Source: Raphanus sativus
Taxonomy: Eukaryota > Streptophyta > Magnoliopsida > Brassicales > Brassicaceae
NCBI RefSeq assembly: GCF_000801105.2
Contig: NC_079516.1
Coordinates: 42,140,908-42,204,907, forward strand
Reading direction: 5' to 3'
DNA: 64,000 nt
Below are positions 1-11,501 of the stretch, piece by piece; position 1 is the first letter of the stretch; every line of letters begins with the position of its first letter. The notes below the pieces were generated by a model. It did no database searches. It was not told where the DNA came from and was given only the letters and a program-made list of their open reading frames with translations. The translations under genes were made by a program, and so were the position numbers.

Positions 1-1152
1 TATTTGCATACATGCTCGATTTAAAATTATGTGTGCACAATACACTATAATATATGTTTAATATTACAAATATTTACAAAAATGAATATAGAAAGAAAAT
101 CAATGTAATATAATATTTGTCTATGGCATAAAATTCATGGCCAGGACCTCTGATATATATCATTTGTGACCATCTCAATAGTAAATCGTATAATAATATA
201 TTGTTTACTGAAAAAAATAAAAAAAATATATAATCTGAATATCTACACTATGATACTTCATATTCATATGATTTTATGATCATTTGTATTTTTTTATAAC
301 AAAAAAAGTAAACCAACAAAATTTTCATTGTAATATTTTTAACAGTTTTTAACAGTTTGTGAACAAAAAAAGGATTTTAACAGTTTTAATAATTTATAGT
401 TGTTTTAAAAATTCAAAATATAACATACAAGAAAAAAACTATATTTTTATTATATATTTAATGTGATTGTTTAATTTTTAACATCACAAATTAAACAAAA
501 AGATGGAAAATGCAAAATTATTATCAAATATTTATTATTCAAAATTATTAATTGTCATATATATATATGTTACTCATATTAAATAATTCTGTAGCTTCTG
601 TTTAAGAAAAGAACGGAGAATATTTTTTATGCATTATTAATCAATTTGATAATTAATTTTATAAAAAGAATAATATATATTTAGATGGACCAACATATTT
701 TTCTTAGAATTCCGAAAATCATCGTGGTGATTACATGTGAATACATTCAAATGTTGTAATGTTCCTCAATTAATATATAAGGGATAATATTCTAACTTTT
801 GTAAAAAGATGAGTACTTTGGGTATCTGATGGGTCTCACGTATGATCCGAACCAGACCCAAAATTTACGGGTCTTAAAATAACCAATAAGTATTTTAGTG
901 GATCCGAACCGAATCTATATTTTTGGTTTCGGTTCGTGTTTTGGATCCAAATAAAATGCACAAACCTAAAGATTTACATAAAAGATATACATGTGAAATT
1001 TAAAATAAAATAATTTATAATTTATATAATTGTAAAAAATTATATGCTTTAATATTTACAATAATGTACAACAATTAACAAATACTAATTCATATTAAAT
1101 TATTTATAGTTTAAGAAAAATCCGCGCTTTCAAAGCGCGGATCAAAATCTAG
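1..1152 (+). mobile_element. AT-rich repeat ending in a Helitron-type 3' terminus
   Basis: The stretch is very AT-rich with no credible gene. It ends with a perfect GC-rich hairpin at 1121-1141 (TCCGCGCTT / AAGCGCGGA arms) followed by TCAAAATCTAG at 1142-1152 and then T. A short hairpin close to a terminal CTAG with T after it is the classic 3' end of a Helitron. The 5' end is not visible and may lie before the window. Positions about 240-700 resemble 25250-25930, so they belong to a dispersed repeat family. Around 830-950 are degenerate ATCCGAACC / GGTTCGGTT motifs that also occur near 22.6-22.9 and 62.8-63.5 kb. Confidence 0.55.
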
Positions 1153-1640
1153 TTAATTTTTATAGCATGAGCCTTTGACCGCAGTCTTTAAGATTATATG
1201 TGATTTAATTTTGACCCTAAAAGTCAGGCCACTCAAGAACGTGGACTTTGGGGAGATTACACAGTTGAAGAACATGATGGCGATATCGACGTCCGGTGTA
1301 TGAACGCGAGAGAAGGTGTTTGGGATGATCCAAGGCCTTCGGTCAAGAATTAATGAGATGCAAGAAAATTGGTTTAGCCACTAAGCTGAGGAGAATCATA
1401 TGTTATAATCAAACACATAAATTTATTTAAACCTAAATTGTATATTATAAAGTTGGAAAACATTTGACAATTTTTTGGATGAGTTTCCAAAAATAATATA
1501 TTAGTGTTTTTCTATATAGAAACGTTTAAACTAAAAGAATGAAATGAGATAAAATTTATTTTGAATATTTAAATTCTATATATAAAATTTTAAATGTATT
1601 TTAGATGGTAAATGATGTATAAAAATATATATATTCTATA
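1153..1640. other. Intergenic, no gene recognised
   Basis: The first 200 bases are less AT-rich (about 1200-1350) and could be an old gene or transposon scrap, but every frame is short. The rest is AT-rich and holds nothing I can name. Confidence 0.5.
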
Positions 1641-1876
1641 CTCCTTCTGTTTTTTAAAGATGTATGTTTTGGTGTTTTCACACATATTAAGAAAACACAT
1701 TAACTATACATCATTTTTAGAAATTATCAAATTCCAATGCATTTTAACCAATAGTCTTTCAATAAATTCAATCAATTTTATTGAAATTTGCAATTTTTGT
1801 ATAGGAAACATAAAAAATACATCTTTGTGAAACAATTTATTTTTCTAAAACATCTATCTTTAAAAAACAGAGGGAG
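1641..1876. mobile_element. Stowaway-like MITE
   Basis: The 236-bp element starts CTCCTTCTGTTTTTTAAAGATG and ends with the inverted form CATCTATCTTTAAAAAACAGAGGGAG. It is flanked by TA on both sides (1639-1640 and 1877-1878). CTCC-TCYGT ends and a TA target duplication are the signature of Tc1/mariner-type Stowaway MITEs. A related element of almost the same length lies at 32762-32999. Confidence 0.75.
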
Positions 1877-2801
1877 TATATCATTAAAAGAAATCAGCCA
1901 AATATAATTTTACATTAAAATAGAATGGAATAAAATATTAAACTATAGTTTTGAGAGAATCTTTGTTTGATTTAGAAACTAAATAAACTAATTATAAGAA
2001 ACTAAAAAGATGAAAAAAAAAATTATATTCAGTGGTCCTAGCCTCTAATTTATCATCTGCATCTTTATAATGTTTTTTATTATTTCTATTTGTTTTGCAT
2101 TTAAAATAGTGAATGTCATATTAATTGTACTGCATTTTATCTGCACTACATTCATTTTATCTGAATCAACGCAGTAATAAGGTCTCAAAACCGCAGCAGC
2201 ACACAATGAAATGGAAGATACATCACATCAAAGTAGAATGCGGCGGTCGATATGAATATTCTATTTCAGATCTTGGTCCATTAGCTCAGTTTTCAACCGT
2301 AGGATCAGTGATTCAGTTCTCAAGGAGCGGCCATCTCTCATCCACCTCGTCCCAACCAATGGCTCTGACTCCCTCAACGTTTAGCTTGTCTTAGCCGCCC
2401 GATCGGAACATATCGGACGATGCTCATCAATTCTTACATCTGTCTGCAACTTCACGCACCGATCCAAGAAACAACTATCTCTTCATAAACTCCCACTTAT
2501 TCTTCTTCTTAGTGTCTAGGTGAATGACTATTACATATATTTATAGACACTTGCCTACTCAATGTGAAAGCGTGTATGCAGGATTCAAGCAACGGATTTG
2601 ATGACTACCGAGAGATTTTCTGACTCTGTTCTTCGCCTACATGTCAAACAAGGTTTATTGTAATTATTTTCTTGTATCTATACATGTCCAATGTGTTCGT
2701 TAAGACACATGATCAGTAGATTTTTTGTCTTTCGACAATGTTTTGGTGGATTTTTGTAGTTTTCTTGACTGGAATTTTTTCTTTGTTTATTAGTTAGTGT
2801 A
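1877..2801. other. Upstream region of the HY5-like gene
   Basis: AT-rich with an island of more even base composition at about 2160-2500. That island is open for 89 codons on the plus strand (2125-2394) and gives gene-like but interrupted text on the minus strand. I recognise no family in either direction. No first exon of a HY5-type gene (Ser-rich leader) could be found here. Confidence 0.4.
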
Positions 2802-3443
2802 ATGACTCATTTGTTTTGTTATTCAGACAGCGATAACGAGATTGGAGAAATACATGATCTAGATGCGGGAGAGCAGTCGTTGACGGGATCAGAAGGTGTT
2901 AAACTCTTAGGACAAGGTCAGAGACGACGCAGAGGGAAAGAACCCGCGGAGAGAGAGAGCAGTAGGCTGAAGAGGTAAGTTCTTTGAAAAATATTGGTTG
3001 TTTTAACGAAAAAGTCCATACAGGTTTTAGTATAGAGCAGGTGACGTGAAGGGTATTATGGGGAATTGAAAAGGTTGCTTAGGAACAGAGTGTCTGCACA
3101 GAGAGCGAGGGAGAGGAAGAAAGTTTACGTGAACGAATTGGAGAAGAAAGTGAATGATTTGGAGGCGAAGAACACTGAGCTTGAAGAGAGACTTTCCACT
3201 TTGCAGAAAGAGAATCACATGCTTAGACATGTATGTCTTTTCTTTACCAAACATTTAACCTAAATTCATCGAACTATCATATAGGTTAGCGAAATAAAAA
3301 TTGTAGAATAGGAAAATGTATTTTTCTTGAACAAAAAAATTATATTTAAGCAGATGTAAGATCAAACTTCAAAGGTTGATGTATGGTGTTTGTGTGTATT
3401 TCAGATAATAAAGAACACGTCGTCAAGCAGTAGCAGCCGTTAA
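2802..3443 (+). CDS. HY5/HYH-like bZIP transcription factor, short form
   Basis: Three exons, 2802-2974, 3074-3230 and 3405-3443, join in phase into 122 codons with GT-AG introns. The protein has an acidic Ser-Asp start (residues about 8-25), a basic stretch ending RLKR, the bZIP basic region [14 protein letters not shown] (about 60-74) and a leucine zipper continuing to MLRH, then a short Ser-rich tail. The zipper text ([15 protein letters not shown]) is that of HY5, a light-signalling regulator that binds ACGT-core DNA in the nucleus. Arabidopsis HY5 is about 168 residues and HYH about 149, so this copy lacks most of the N-terminus. Where HY5/HYH have a Val-Pro pair after the acidic residues (the known COP1 contact), this protein has Ile-His. 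The ATG at 2802 lies in frame just upstream of a consensus acceptor (2826) where the usual second exon would begin. A missing upstream exon is the alternative start. Either a diverged paralog or a decaying copy. Confidence 0.7.
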
Positions 3444-4045
3444 GCAAGTGCCTAGTGGATTCATACAAACATAAAACTATCAGCCTCGATTATGTTTTAG
3501 AGTTAAAAATAAAAAGATTATGTTCTAGAGTTTATTTTGCTCTCTGTGCAGATTATGTGCTTGCAGATTCCATAGAAACAAAAATAATTCATTCAACATT
3601 TCATCACTGAACAATTGTATGAATTTTTTTTTCTCATAAAGATCTAATCCGATTGGAGTTTCTTATGACGAAAAATTAATGCGAATAAAATAAAGTAACA
3701 AACAACTAACAAACTATTATAAATTTGTTGGCAACACACATTAGCTACATCGCCACTGTGCATATCGTTTGAAACTTCCTGAGTGAATCAAAAATTACAC
3801 CATACTTTTCACCTATGTCAACTCTATTGAGGAATGACACTTGGTACCAACTTCAGATTCCCCACTGGATGAGCTTGTAATGGGAGAAGAAGATATTTGA
3901 AACTTTCGATATCGAGGTTCCGATCTTCTATCGTGAAGATCAAGAGAAGTAAGTGTTATGGAGGGATGCAATTGGTTTCTCTAATTCTGAAACAAGGCAA
4001 TTTGCATATGGCTTCATAACGCCCTGTTTCAGCTGGGTATCCTTC
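3444..4045. other. 3' flank of the HY5-like gene
   Basis: Probable 3' untranslated region in the first 150 bases, with AATAAAAAG at about 3508. The remainder is AT-rich without a recognisable gene. Confidence 0.4.
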
Positions 4046-4440
4046 AGTTAGGGTGTACGTTCGGATACTCGTTGAGGTTTGGATCGGGTATTTTAGATTT
4101 TCGAATATTTCGGTGTATGGTATAATCGAGTATTTTTAGTCTGGGCTCGGTTATTTTGAGTTGGGTTTAGATATTTAGTTTTGAAAGAAAAAGAAATTAA
4201 ATCTTTTGTATTTAAAAATTTAGCTTTCGATTAACTGATTTTTTATTTTCTAATAAATTGAATAATTAATAGATTTGGAGGTAATATTTCAAAAATAAAT
4301 AGACATTAATTTGACTACTGTTTTTAGAATTTAGATATAATTTTTGTTAATACATGAAACAAAAAATTGACATGCATTTTAAGTGAGTATTAAATCATTT
4401 TCTTCGTAATTATATGTATATTATATGATTTTAAAGTATA
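4046..4440 (+). mobile_element. Old truncated copy of the hAT-type MITE family
   Basis: The segment runs parallel to 57260-57680: a GGATCGGGTATTTTAGATTTTCG-like start, then the same order of poly-T, TTTTATTTTCTAATAA, TTTTTGTTAATRCATGAAA and CATTTTAAGTGAGTA blocks. It has lost the clean terminal inverted repeats, and I find no target duplication. It looks like an ancient, decayed relative of the full-length element at 57243-57938. Confidence 0.55.
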
Positions 4441-5234
4441 ATATATTTACGGATTACAAATATTGACGATTTTCTTTTCAAATAAAAGTTACTAATGCTT
4501 TCATTTTAAATTGGGAGAATCAATATTTTAATTTCTTCATTTTTCTTATCCCAATATTAGTTTTAGACAAAATATTTCAGGTTGCATTGAATTTTTTCAA
4601 ATACTTACAAATGTAAGATGAATAACCAAGAAAAACAAAAATTTCAATTTAGTTGAATTGTTGCAATTAATATATTTTAAAGTCAACAATCAAATTAGTC
4701 TCAATTCTTATATCTAAAAGGCTAAAATTACATGTCAAATTAAGTTAACAATATAATTATATGTCAAATTAAGTTAACAATATAATTAAAAATTCTATTT
4801 AATTTTCATATATATAAATTATAAATCATCTTAAATTTTATAAATCAATGTAAACAAAAAATAATCAATAATTATTATTTAATTGTTTATCAATATTTAA
4901 ATATGTGTATGACTTTGTAAAATATCACTGATTATATTGATTAGTGAAACTAATTGAATCAACACTTAGTTTTTATTTTCTACTTATTTATAAATATTTA
5001 AATATGTGATTTAGTTGAAAATTTTATAATCTAATATATCAATCTAAATAGTTACATATGGAAAATAACACATTAATTTTTTTGAATAACAATATAATTT
5101 TTTTAATCATAATATTATATTTACTTTTCATACCTAATGATTTAAAACTATTCAATAAATGGAAACTAACACACTAATTATAATTTAATTATTTTATAAA
5201 CTTTTACTATATTTGTGCATTGATAACAGAAAAG
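4441..5234. other. AT-rich intergenic
   Basis: About 80 percent A+T by eye. A short direct repeat, ATGTCAAATTAAGTTAACAA followed by TATAATTA, occurs twice in tandem at about 4731-4785. Nothing else recognisable. Confidence 0.5.
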
Positions 5235-5600
5235 TCACATTCGTAGTTTAAATATATAGTAGTGTTTCAATATGCTCTGTTCTTTTGTCGGGTGCTCTGC
5301 TTTCTCACTCACACAAACCTTAACACACAATCGAGAGGTTCCATCAAGTGCTCCAATCTTACCGGTGAAACTTCTGAGGTGCCGAGTATTTCCCACAGAT
5401 ACTGGAAGAAAACCTTCAACAATACTTTTCAAGTCCAACAAAATCTCATAACTCAAACTTGGTTTTCCCTTTTTAATACTAAAATTTTCAGTACCATCTT
5501 CATTAAATCTTCATACTGAAGATTTTCTTCTATGTAAATAAAAGATGCATTACTATTCGTATCAACATTAAACTCCCACTGAAGAGATTATTTTGAGCTC
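5235..5600 (-). pseudogene. Probable relic of a MULE transposase N-terminus
   Basis: Read on the minus strand, 5456-5235 is open and contains SYEILLDL, then SVGNTRHLRSF and SRLCVKVCV. Another frame just upstream (about 5600-5470) reads like YIEENLQYEDLMKMVL. The order (a YEDLMKMV-like helix, a LSY strand, an N-x-R-x-LR-F segment, an RLCV strand) matches the N-terminal region of many plant Mutator-like transposases. At least one frameshift separates the two parts, and no catalytic domain follows. The assignment rests on pattern memory only; it could be another transposon-associated protein. Confidence 0.4.
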
Positions 5601-6271
5601 CATTGTCCAAAGACACAAAAAACTTCAACCATAGTTCGAAAATTTATTAAATATCACAAGCAAATCTCAAAAAGACCAACCACAGAGACATTTAAGCAAA
5701 TTTGTAAGTGTAGAAAGTGAAGACGACGACAATCCAAATCCTAAGTTTCAAAACAACTAGAAAATACAACTATTTCAATCAAAGAACATAACAAATAAGA
5801 TACTATTTCAGATTAAATTGATTTTCAACAGAAGCTAATAACATCATTACATATCAATCGAAAAGCTTCAAACAATCAGATAATAAAGTTCACTAATGTC
5901 AATGTATCAGATATTAATAATTAGGTAACTGAGGTAAAATACAAACAAATTGTCACAAACTAAAACTTAAAAGCCCGATTCTCAATGTAAGTAAGGAGAC
6001 AACTCCAAACTTTAGTAATAATGGAACAAGTGGGCAAGCAAGTATGGTTACACCAGTTGATTCATCAACAACCAGAAACTTACAAATCAAAAACTTAACA
6101 ATGATCACTTTTCATGTATCTTATCTTGTTGTTCATAGACTAATTTGCTTCTTTTGCATCCAAAGTAAATCTTAGCGAACATTGCTAGTGATTGACTATA
6201 TATCTGTCTAACGAAAGTAATTGAACACAATTCAAAACAACATAATCACTCTTATTGAAACACACTTGGCT
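5601..6271. other. Intergenic flank of the Copia insertion
   Basis: Moderately AT-rich sequence with scattered stops in all frames. No gene, TIR or tRNA seen. It is the left host flank of the retrotransposon; its continuation is at 11030. Confidence 0.4.
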
Positions 6272-6276
6272 GATTC

Positions 6277-6580
6277 TGTTGGCGTAAGCTTGAAGAACAA
6301 GCTATCTTAAATCAAGATATGTTTGAATATTGAGAGTTATCTATAAGAGTTTTTATTGGGAGTTATCTAATAAGAATAGATCTTATCTATAAGATTAGGA
6401 GTTATCTAAATCTTATGTATAAAAGGAGTTGTAGACGTGTTACAACACTTTGAGAGGTTTTAGAGATTGACGTGAGATAGCTTAAGGTTTTGAGAAGGAG
6501 ATTTTCCTTAAGGTTAATAAGAGAGCACATTCTTATTATTGTTGAGATCTCACATATACTTGCATTGAACTAAGACTAGA
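6277..6580 (+). repeat. Copia 5' LTR
   Basis: 304 bp, starting TGTTGGCG and ending GACTAGA. The start is canonical TG, but the end is GA instead of CA. A TATA-like TGTATAAAAG at 6417-6426 is a plausible promoter for the genomic transcript. Confidence 0.95.
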
Positions 6581-6582
6581 TT

Positions 6583-6594
6583 TGGTATCAGAGC
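6583..6594 (+). other. Primer binding site, initiator tRNA-Met
   Basis: TGGTATCAGAGC lies two bases after the 5' LTR and is the standard complement of the 3' end of initiator tRNA-Met used by plant Copia elements. Confidence 0.92.
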
Positions 6595-6619
6595 TTGTAG
6601 GAACGATCGGACTAACATC

Positions 6620-9550
6620 ATGGGCGATATAGTTGTTGCAAAGCCAGTGGAAGGAAGAGGACCTACAATAAGCTGTCCCATGCTTACGAAGGTTAACTAT
6701 ACATTCTGGGCGATACGTATCAAACTGTTGCTGAAGGTGAACAAGGTCTGGGAAGCAGCGGAGAAAGAAACAGATGCTGTAGACAAGAATGATCTGGCTA
6801 TAGCCTTGATCTTTCAGTTCGTGCCTGAGACACTAGTGCTACAACTAGGCGAGTTGAACAGTGCAAAGAAGGTGTGGGATTCAATACAGTCCCGCTATGT
6901 GGGGGCAGAACGAGTTCGTGAAGCAAGGTTACAGACGCTGCAAAGCGATTTTGAGAGATTGAAGATGAAGGAAAGCGACACTGTAGATGAATTTGCTGGA
7001 AAGATGACTGAGCTCTCATCGAAGTCAGCCTCACTTGGGGAAAACATCGGTGAAGCTAAACTCGTAAAGAAGTTTCTGACGAGCCTTCCAAGAAAGAAGT
7101 TCATTCACATGGTCGCATCGTTGGAGCAAGTACTTGACCTTAAGACAACTACGTTTGAGGATATTGTGGGTCGGATGAAGGCATTTGAGGAGAGGGTGAA
7201 GGAAGAAGAAGAAACACAGGAGACACAGAGTAAGCTCATGTATGCAAATAGCGAAGCACAACCTACCTCAAACTCGTCAGCTCGCGAGTTTCCTAATTAC
7301 CAGAGAGGTCGTGGTCGTGGCGGTCGCTACTATAACCATGGAAGAGGAAGAGGAAGATACAATGAGCGGTCTCAAGACATCTCAAAAATCGTGTGTTTTC
7401 GCTGTGATAAAACAGGACACTATGCTTCTACATGCCCTGACCGACTTTTAAAGTTACAAGAGGCCACTGAGACCAAAGATGAGAGCACGCAGGAAGCAGA
7501 GGAGTTGATGATGCATGAGGTAGTCTACCTAAACGAGAAGAATGTCAACCCAAAGGAGCTTGAAACAGCCTCAGACAACGTGTGGTACCTAGATAACGGG
7601 GCAAGTAATCACATGACCGGAAATCTAAAGTACTTCAAGAAGATTGATGAAAGTATCACAGGAAAGGTGAGGTTTGGTGATGACTCACGAGTTGATATCA
7701 AAGGAAAGGGATCGATTCTGTTCTGTAGTAACGATGGAGAAAAGAAGCTCCTAGCAGAGGTCTATTATATCCCAGATTTGAGAAGCAACATAATCAGTCT
7801 TGGTCAGGCTACGGAGGCTGGTTGTGATGTAAGGATGAAAGGTGAGTTTCTTACGCTGAGAGATAAAGATGGGAAACTGATAGCTAAAGCCAAGAGGTCC
7901 ATGAATCGACTGTATAAAGTAACTATCAATATAGTCGAAGAGAGATGTTTGAAGCTGGAAACAATAAGTGAATCAGCAAGGTGGCATGCTAGACTGGGAC
8001 ACATGGGCAGAGAGTCTATGAGAAGAATGATCAGCAAGGAGCTCGTCATGGGGATACCAAAGATTACGGTTGACAAGGACATCTGTTCAAGTTGCTTACT
8101 TGGAAAGCAAGCGAGGCATCCATTTCCTCAAGCAACGACGTTCAGAGCAAAGAAAGTACTTGAGCTGATTCATGGTGACCTTTGCGGCCCAATCTCACCT
8201 ATCACACCATCAAAGAAGAGGTACATACTTGTGCTCATCGATGACTACTCGCGGTATATGTGGTCGATACTTCTGAGTGAGAAAGGAGAGACATTCGAGA
8301 AGTTCAAACTATTTAAAGCAATCGTTGAGAAGGAGAAAGGAGCAACTATTGGAATGTTTAGATCAGACAGGGGAGGAGAGTTCACTTCAAACGCCTTCCT
8401 GAGCTATTGTGAATCAAATGGAATCATAAGACAGCTCACAGCTCCGTACTCGCCACAGCAAAATGGCGTCGTAGAACGGCGAAACAGAACTTTGCTTGGA
8501 ATGACAAGAAGTGTCTTAAAGCTTATGGAGGTTCCTAATTACTTGTGGGGAGAAGCAGTAAGACACGCCACATATATCATAAACAGAGTAGCTACACGAG
8601 TGCTCTTTGATCAAACTCCTTACGAAGCTTACAAAGGAAGGAAGCCTTCTCTAGGCCACATCAGAGTATTTGGATGTGTCTGTCATGCTAAGATCGATAG
8701 ACATCAACTAAGGAAGCTAGATGATCGGTCACAGATGCTCGTCCATCTAGGAACGGAACCTGGATCAAAAGCCTATAGACTACTTGAGCCGGCGAGTAGA
8801 AAAGTGGTAGTTAGCAGGGATGTGATATTTGAGGAAAGCAGAAGTTGGGACTGGAAGAAGAGTGAGAAAGAAGAAAGTGATACAGGAATACTTCGCATCG
8901 AGTTTAGCGAGTATGGAAATCATGGGATAAATGAAGGTGAGAAGAGTAACGTGACTGACGAGACAGTCATTCAGAACGATGAAACAGTGGTGGAAAAGAA
9001 TGCAGACGATCCCATTGAGGTTTCAGATGATGATCACGACGCCTCTAGTGACTGCCTGAGAAGATCACAGAGAGAAACTAGAAGACCAAGCTACTTGGAT
9101 GACTACGTTCTTCTTGCAGAGGAAGAAGGAGAATGGTTGCTGATGAGTCTTAATGATGAGCCTTGGAACTTTGATGAAGCAAAGGAGAAGAAAGTATGGA
9201 GAGATGCGTGTGAAGATGAGATAAGCTCTATAATCAAGAACAAGACATGGGACTTAACTGATCTTCCGGCTGGAGCTAAAGCAATTGGGCTTAAGTGGAT
9301 ATTCAAGGTGAAACGCAACTCAGATGGCAGTATCAACAAGTACAAGGCAAGGCTGGTAGCAAAGGGATACATCCAGCGCCACGGAATTGACTTCGATGAA
9401 GTATTCGCACCGGTTGCACGCATTGAGACCGTTCGATTCATATTGGCGTTGGCAGCTTCAAACAGCTGGGAAGTGCATCACCTTGATGTGAAAACAGCAT
9501 TCCTCCACGGCGACCTAAAGGAAGAGGTGTATGTGCTACATACAGCCTGA
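6620..9550 (+). pseudogene. Copia gag-pol, first part (gag, protease, integrase, start of RT)
   Basis: 976 codons open from ATG 6620. Visible in order: a gag region of the UBN2/retrotran_gag type (about residues 25-190), a basic RGRGRGG stretch, a CCHC zinc knuckle [14 protein letters not shown] starting at residue 259, and the aspartic protease site D325-N-G-A in place of the more usual D-S/T-G-A. Then come the GAG-pre-integrase zinc motif (ARLGHMG ... CSSCLLGK) and the integrase core with D520, D583 and E619, exactly 35 residues between the last two. The reverse transcriptase begins at about residue 860 ([19 protein letters not shown]). The frame ends inside the reverse transcriptase because of a one-base shift, so the YVDD active site is in the next frame. 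All upstream domains look intact. Confidence 0.95.
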
Positions 9551-10754
9551 GGGATTTGAGGTTAAAGGACAAGAGAGCAAGGTATACAAGTTAAGAAAGG
9601 CACTCTATGGACTACGTCAAGCTCCTAGAGCATGGAATGAGAAGTTAAACTCAGTGCTTAGTGAGCTGAAGTTTGCGAGGTGCTCTAAGGAACCTGCGTT
9701 GTATCGACGAGAGGAGAAAGAACATCTCCTACTAGTGGCTGTGTATGTCGATGATCTTCTCGTGACAGGATCAAGCATGGAGTTGATTGCAGGGTTTAAA
9801 GGGGAGATGTCTGCACGATTTGAGATGAGTGACTTGGGGAAGCTCACGTACTACTTGGGTATTGAGGTAAACCAACATGAAGGTGGGATCACTCTGAAAC
9901 AAGAAAGATATGCTGAGAAGATAATGGAGGAGTCTAAGATGGAAGACTGCAACATTGTCCACATACCAATGGACCCGAGTCTTAAACTGAGCAAAGGTTG
10001 TGAGGAGCACCGAGTTGATGAGAAAGAGTATAGAAGGAACATAGGGTGTCTCAGATACCTACTACACACTCGACCCGATCTCTCGTATTCAGTTGGAGTA
10101 ATGAGCCGGTATATGGCAGAGCCAAGAACCTCGCATGCTGCAGCCTTGAAACAGATCCTTCGCTACTTACAAGGCACACGCTCAAATGGTCTTACTTTCA
10201 GAAGAGGAACCGATACTAAACTTATTGGTTACAGTGATGCAAGCCACAACGTTGATGAAGACGATGGGAGAAGCACTACTGGACATGTTTTCTACTTTGG
10301 AGGCTCACCCATTACTTGGTGTTCACAGAAGCAAGAGACAATAGCTCTGTCTTCTTGTGAAGCCGAGTTCATGGCAGGGACAGAGGCAGCCAAGCAAGCA
10401 ATTTGGCTACAAGATCTTCTTAGTGAGATAATCGGGAAACCAAGTGAGAAGGTGATGATCTACATCGATAACAAGTCAGCCATAGCACTCACGAGAAATC
10501 CTGTTTTCCATGGTCGATCCAAACACATTCACCGGAGGTACCATTTCATAAGAGAGTGTGTGGATAACAACTTGATCGAAGTTGATCACGTCGCAGGAAG
10601 TCATCAAAGGGCAGACATTCTAACAAAAGCACTTGCAAGGATCCGGTTTAAGGAGATGAGGAGCATGATTGGTGTGGAAGATTTGAAGTCAAGAAATGGG
10701 TTCAAGCTTAAAGGGGAGATTGTTGGCGTAAGCTTGAAGAACAAGCTATCTTAA
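9531..10754 (+). pseudogene. Copia pol, second part (RT active site and RNase H)
   Basis: This frame is shifted by one base from the first part and overlaps it by 20 bases. It holds the remaining reverse transcriptase with YVDDLLVTGS (about residues 70-80) and LRYLLHTRPDLSYSV, and an RNase H domain (YSDASHN, then SSCEAEFMAGTEAA and YIDNKSA). The coding frame runs 34 bases into the 3' LTR. Apart from the shift, no stop or missing catalytic residue is seen. A programmed shift at this point would be unusual for Copia elements, so I read it as a mutation or sequencing error. Confidence 0.93.
10710..10719 (+). other. Polypurine tract
   Basis: AAAGGGGAGA immediately precedes the 3' LTR, the standard start site for plus-strand DNA synthesis. 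Confidence 0.85.
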
Positions 10755-11024
10755 ATCAAGATATGTTTGAATATTGAGAGTTATCTATAAGAGTTTTTAT
10801 TGGGAGTTATCTAATAAGAATAGATCTTATCTATAAGATTAGGAGTTATCTAAATCTTATGTATAAAAGGAGTTGTAGACGTGTTACAACACTTTGAGAG
10901 GTTTTAGAGATTGACGTGAGATAGCTTAAGGTTTTGAGAAGGAGATTTTCCTTAAGGTTAATAAGAGAGCACATTCTTATTATTGTTGAGATCTCACATA
11001 TACTTGCATTGAACTAAGACTAGA
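10721..11024 (+). repeat. Copia 3' LTR
   Basis: 304 bp, reading the same as the 5' LTR at every base I compared. It is followed directly by the target duplication GATTC. Confidence 0.95.
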
Positions 11025-11029
11025 GATTC

Positions 11030-11501
11030 TTCCGACATGAAAAGGAAACGATGATACCTTGATTAGATAGGAGATACGAGATAATGAGACGCAGAGACGA
11101 CGACAGATCGAGGACGATGCAGAAGCGCAGACGACGACAAATCAAAGACAATGCAGAGGCACATACATAGACAACGGATGGCCGAACGGAGACGGTCGCG
11201 GCGCTACTGTCGGCGACGATCGCCGAAAGCTAACGAAATTTTTTGAAAATGCTTTTTGTTTTATTATTTAATAATTTAGTTTAAATTAAGATTGTAGGTA
11301 ACATTTATGTTCAATTGAGTACAGTATTAGGTTCTATATTTGGAAGATAAACTTGGTTTGAGACCGTCTAGAATCATTTCTCTTACTATAACAGAAAATT
11401 CACCTAGTAGTTTAAATATATTGTGGTGTGCTTTGATGATAACATCTACCCTCCTGTGTAGTACTGTAAATTGAGAATTGATTTTGCAGAATTTTGAAGG
11501 C
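11030..11501. other. Upstream region of the CRR22-like gene
   Basis: The first 200 bases are GC-richer and purine-rich (GACGACGACA-type runs). The rest is ordinary AT-rich 5' flank. No clear TATA box near the start codon. The Copia element ends 477 bp before the ATG, so it may have displaced distal promoter sequence. Confidence 0.4.

Larger units (their letters stand above)
6277..11024 (+). mobile_element. Ty1/Copia LTR retrotransposon, nearly complete
   Basis: The element is 4748 bp, bounded by two 304-bp LTRs that look identical base for base, and flanked by the 5-bp target duplication GATTC (6272-6276 and 11025-11029). Order of parts: 5' LTR, tRNA-Met-type primer binding site, gag, protease, integrase, reverse transcriptase, RNase H, polypurine tract, 3' LTR. 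Integrase before reverse transcriptase defines the Copia order. Identical LTRs imply a very recent insertion. The coding region is one long frame except for a single shift at about 9530-9545 inside the reverse transcriptase. This copy is therefore probably unable to move by itself, unless the shift is an assembly error. Confidence 0.97.

Noticed and set aside
11478..11501. Eight extra codons before the PPR protein start
   Set aside because: They begin with TTG; the ATG at 11502 matches the start of the CRR22 family.
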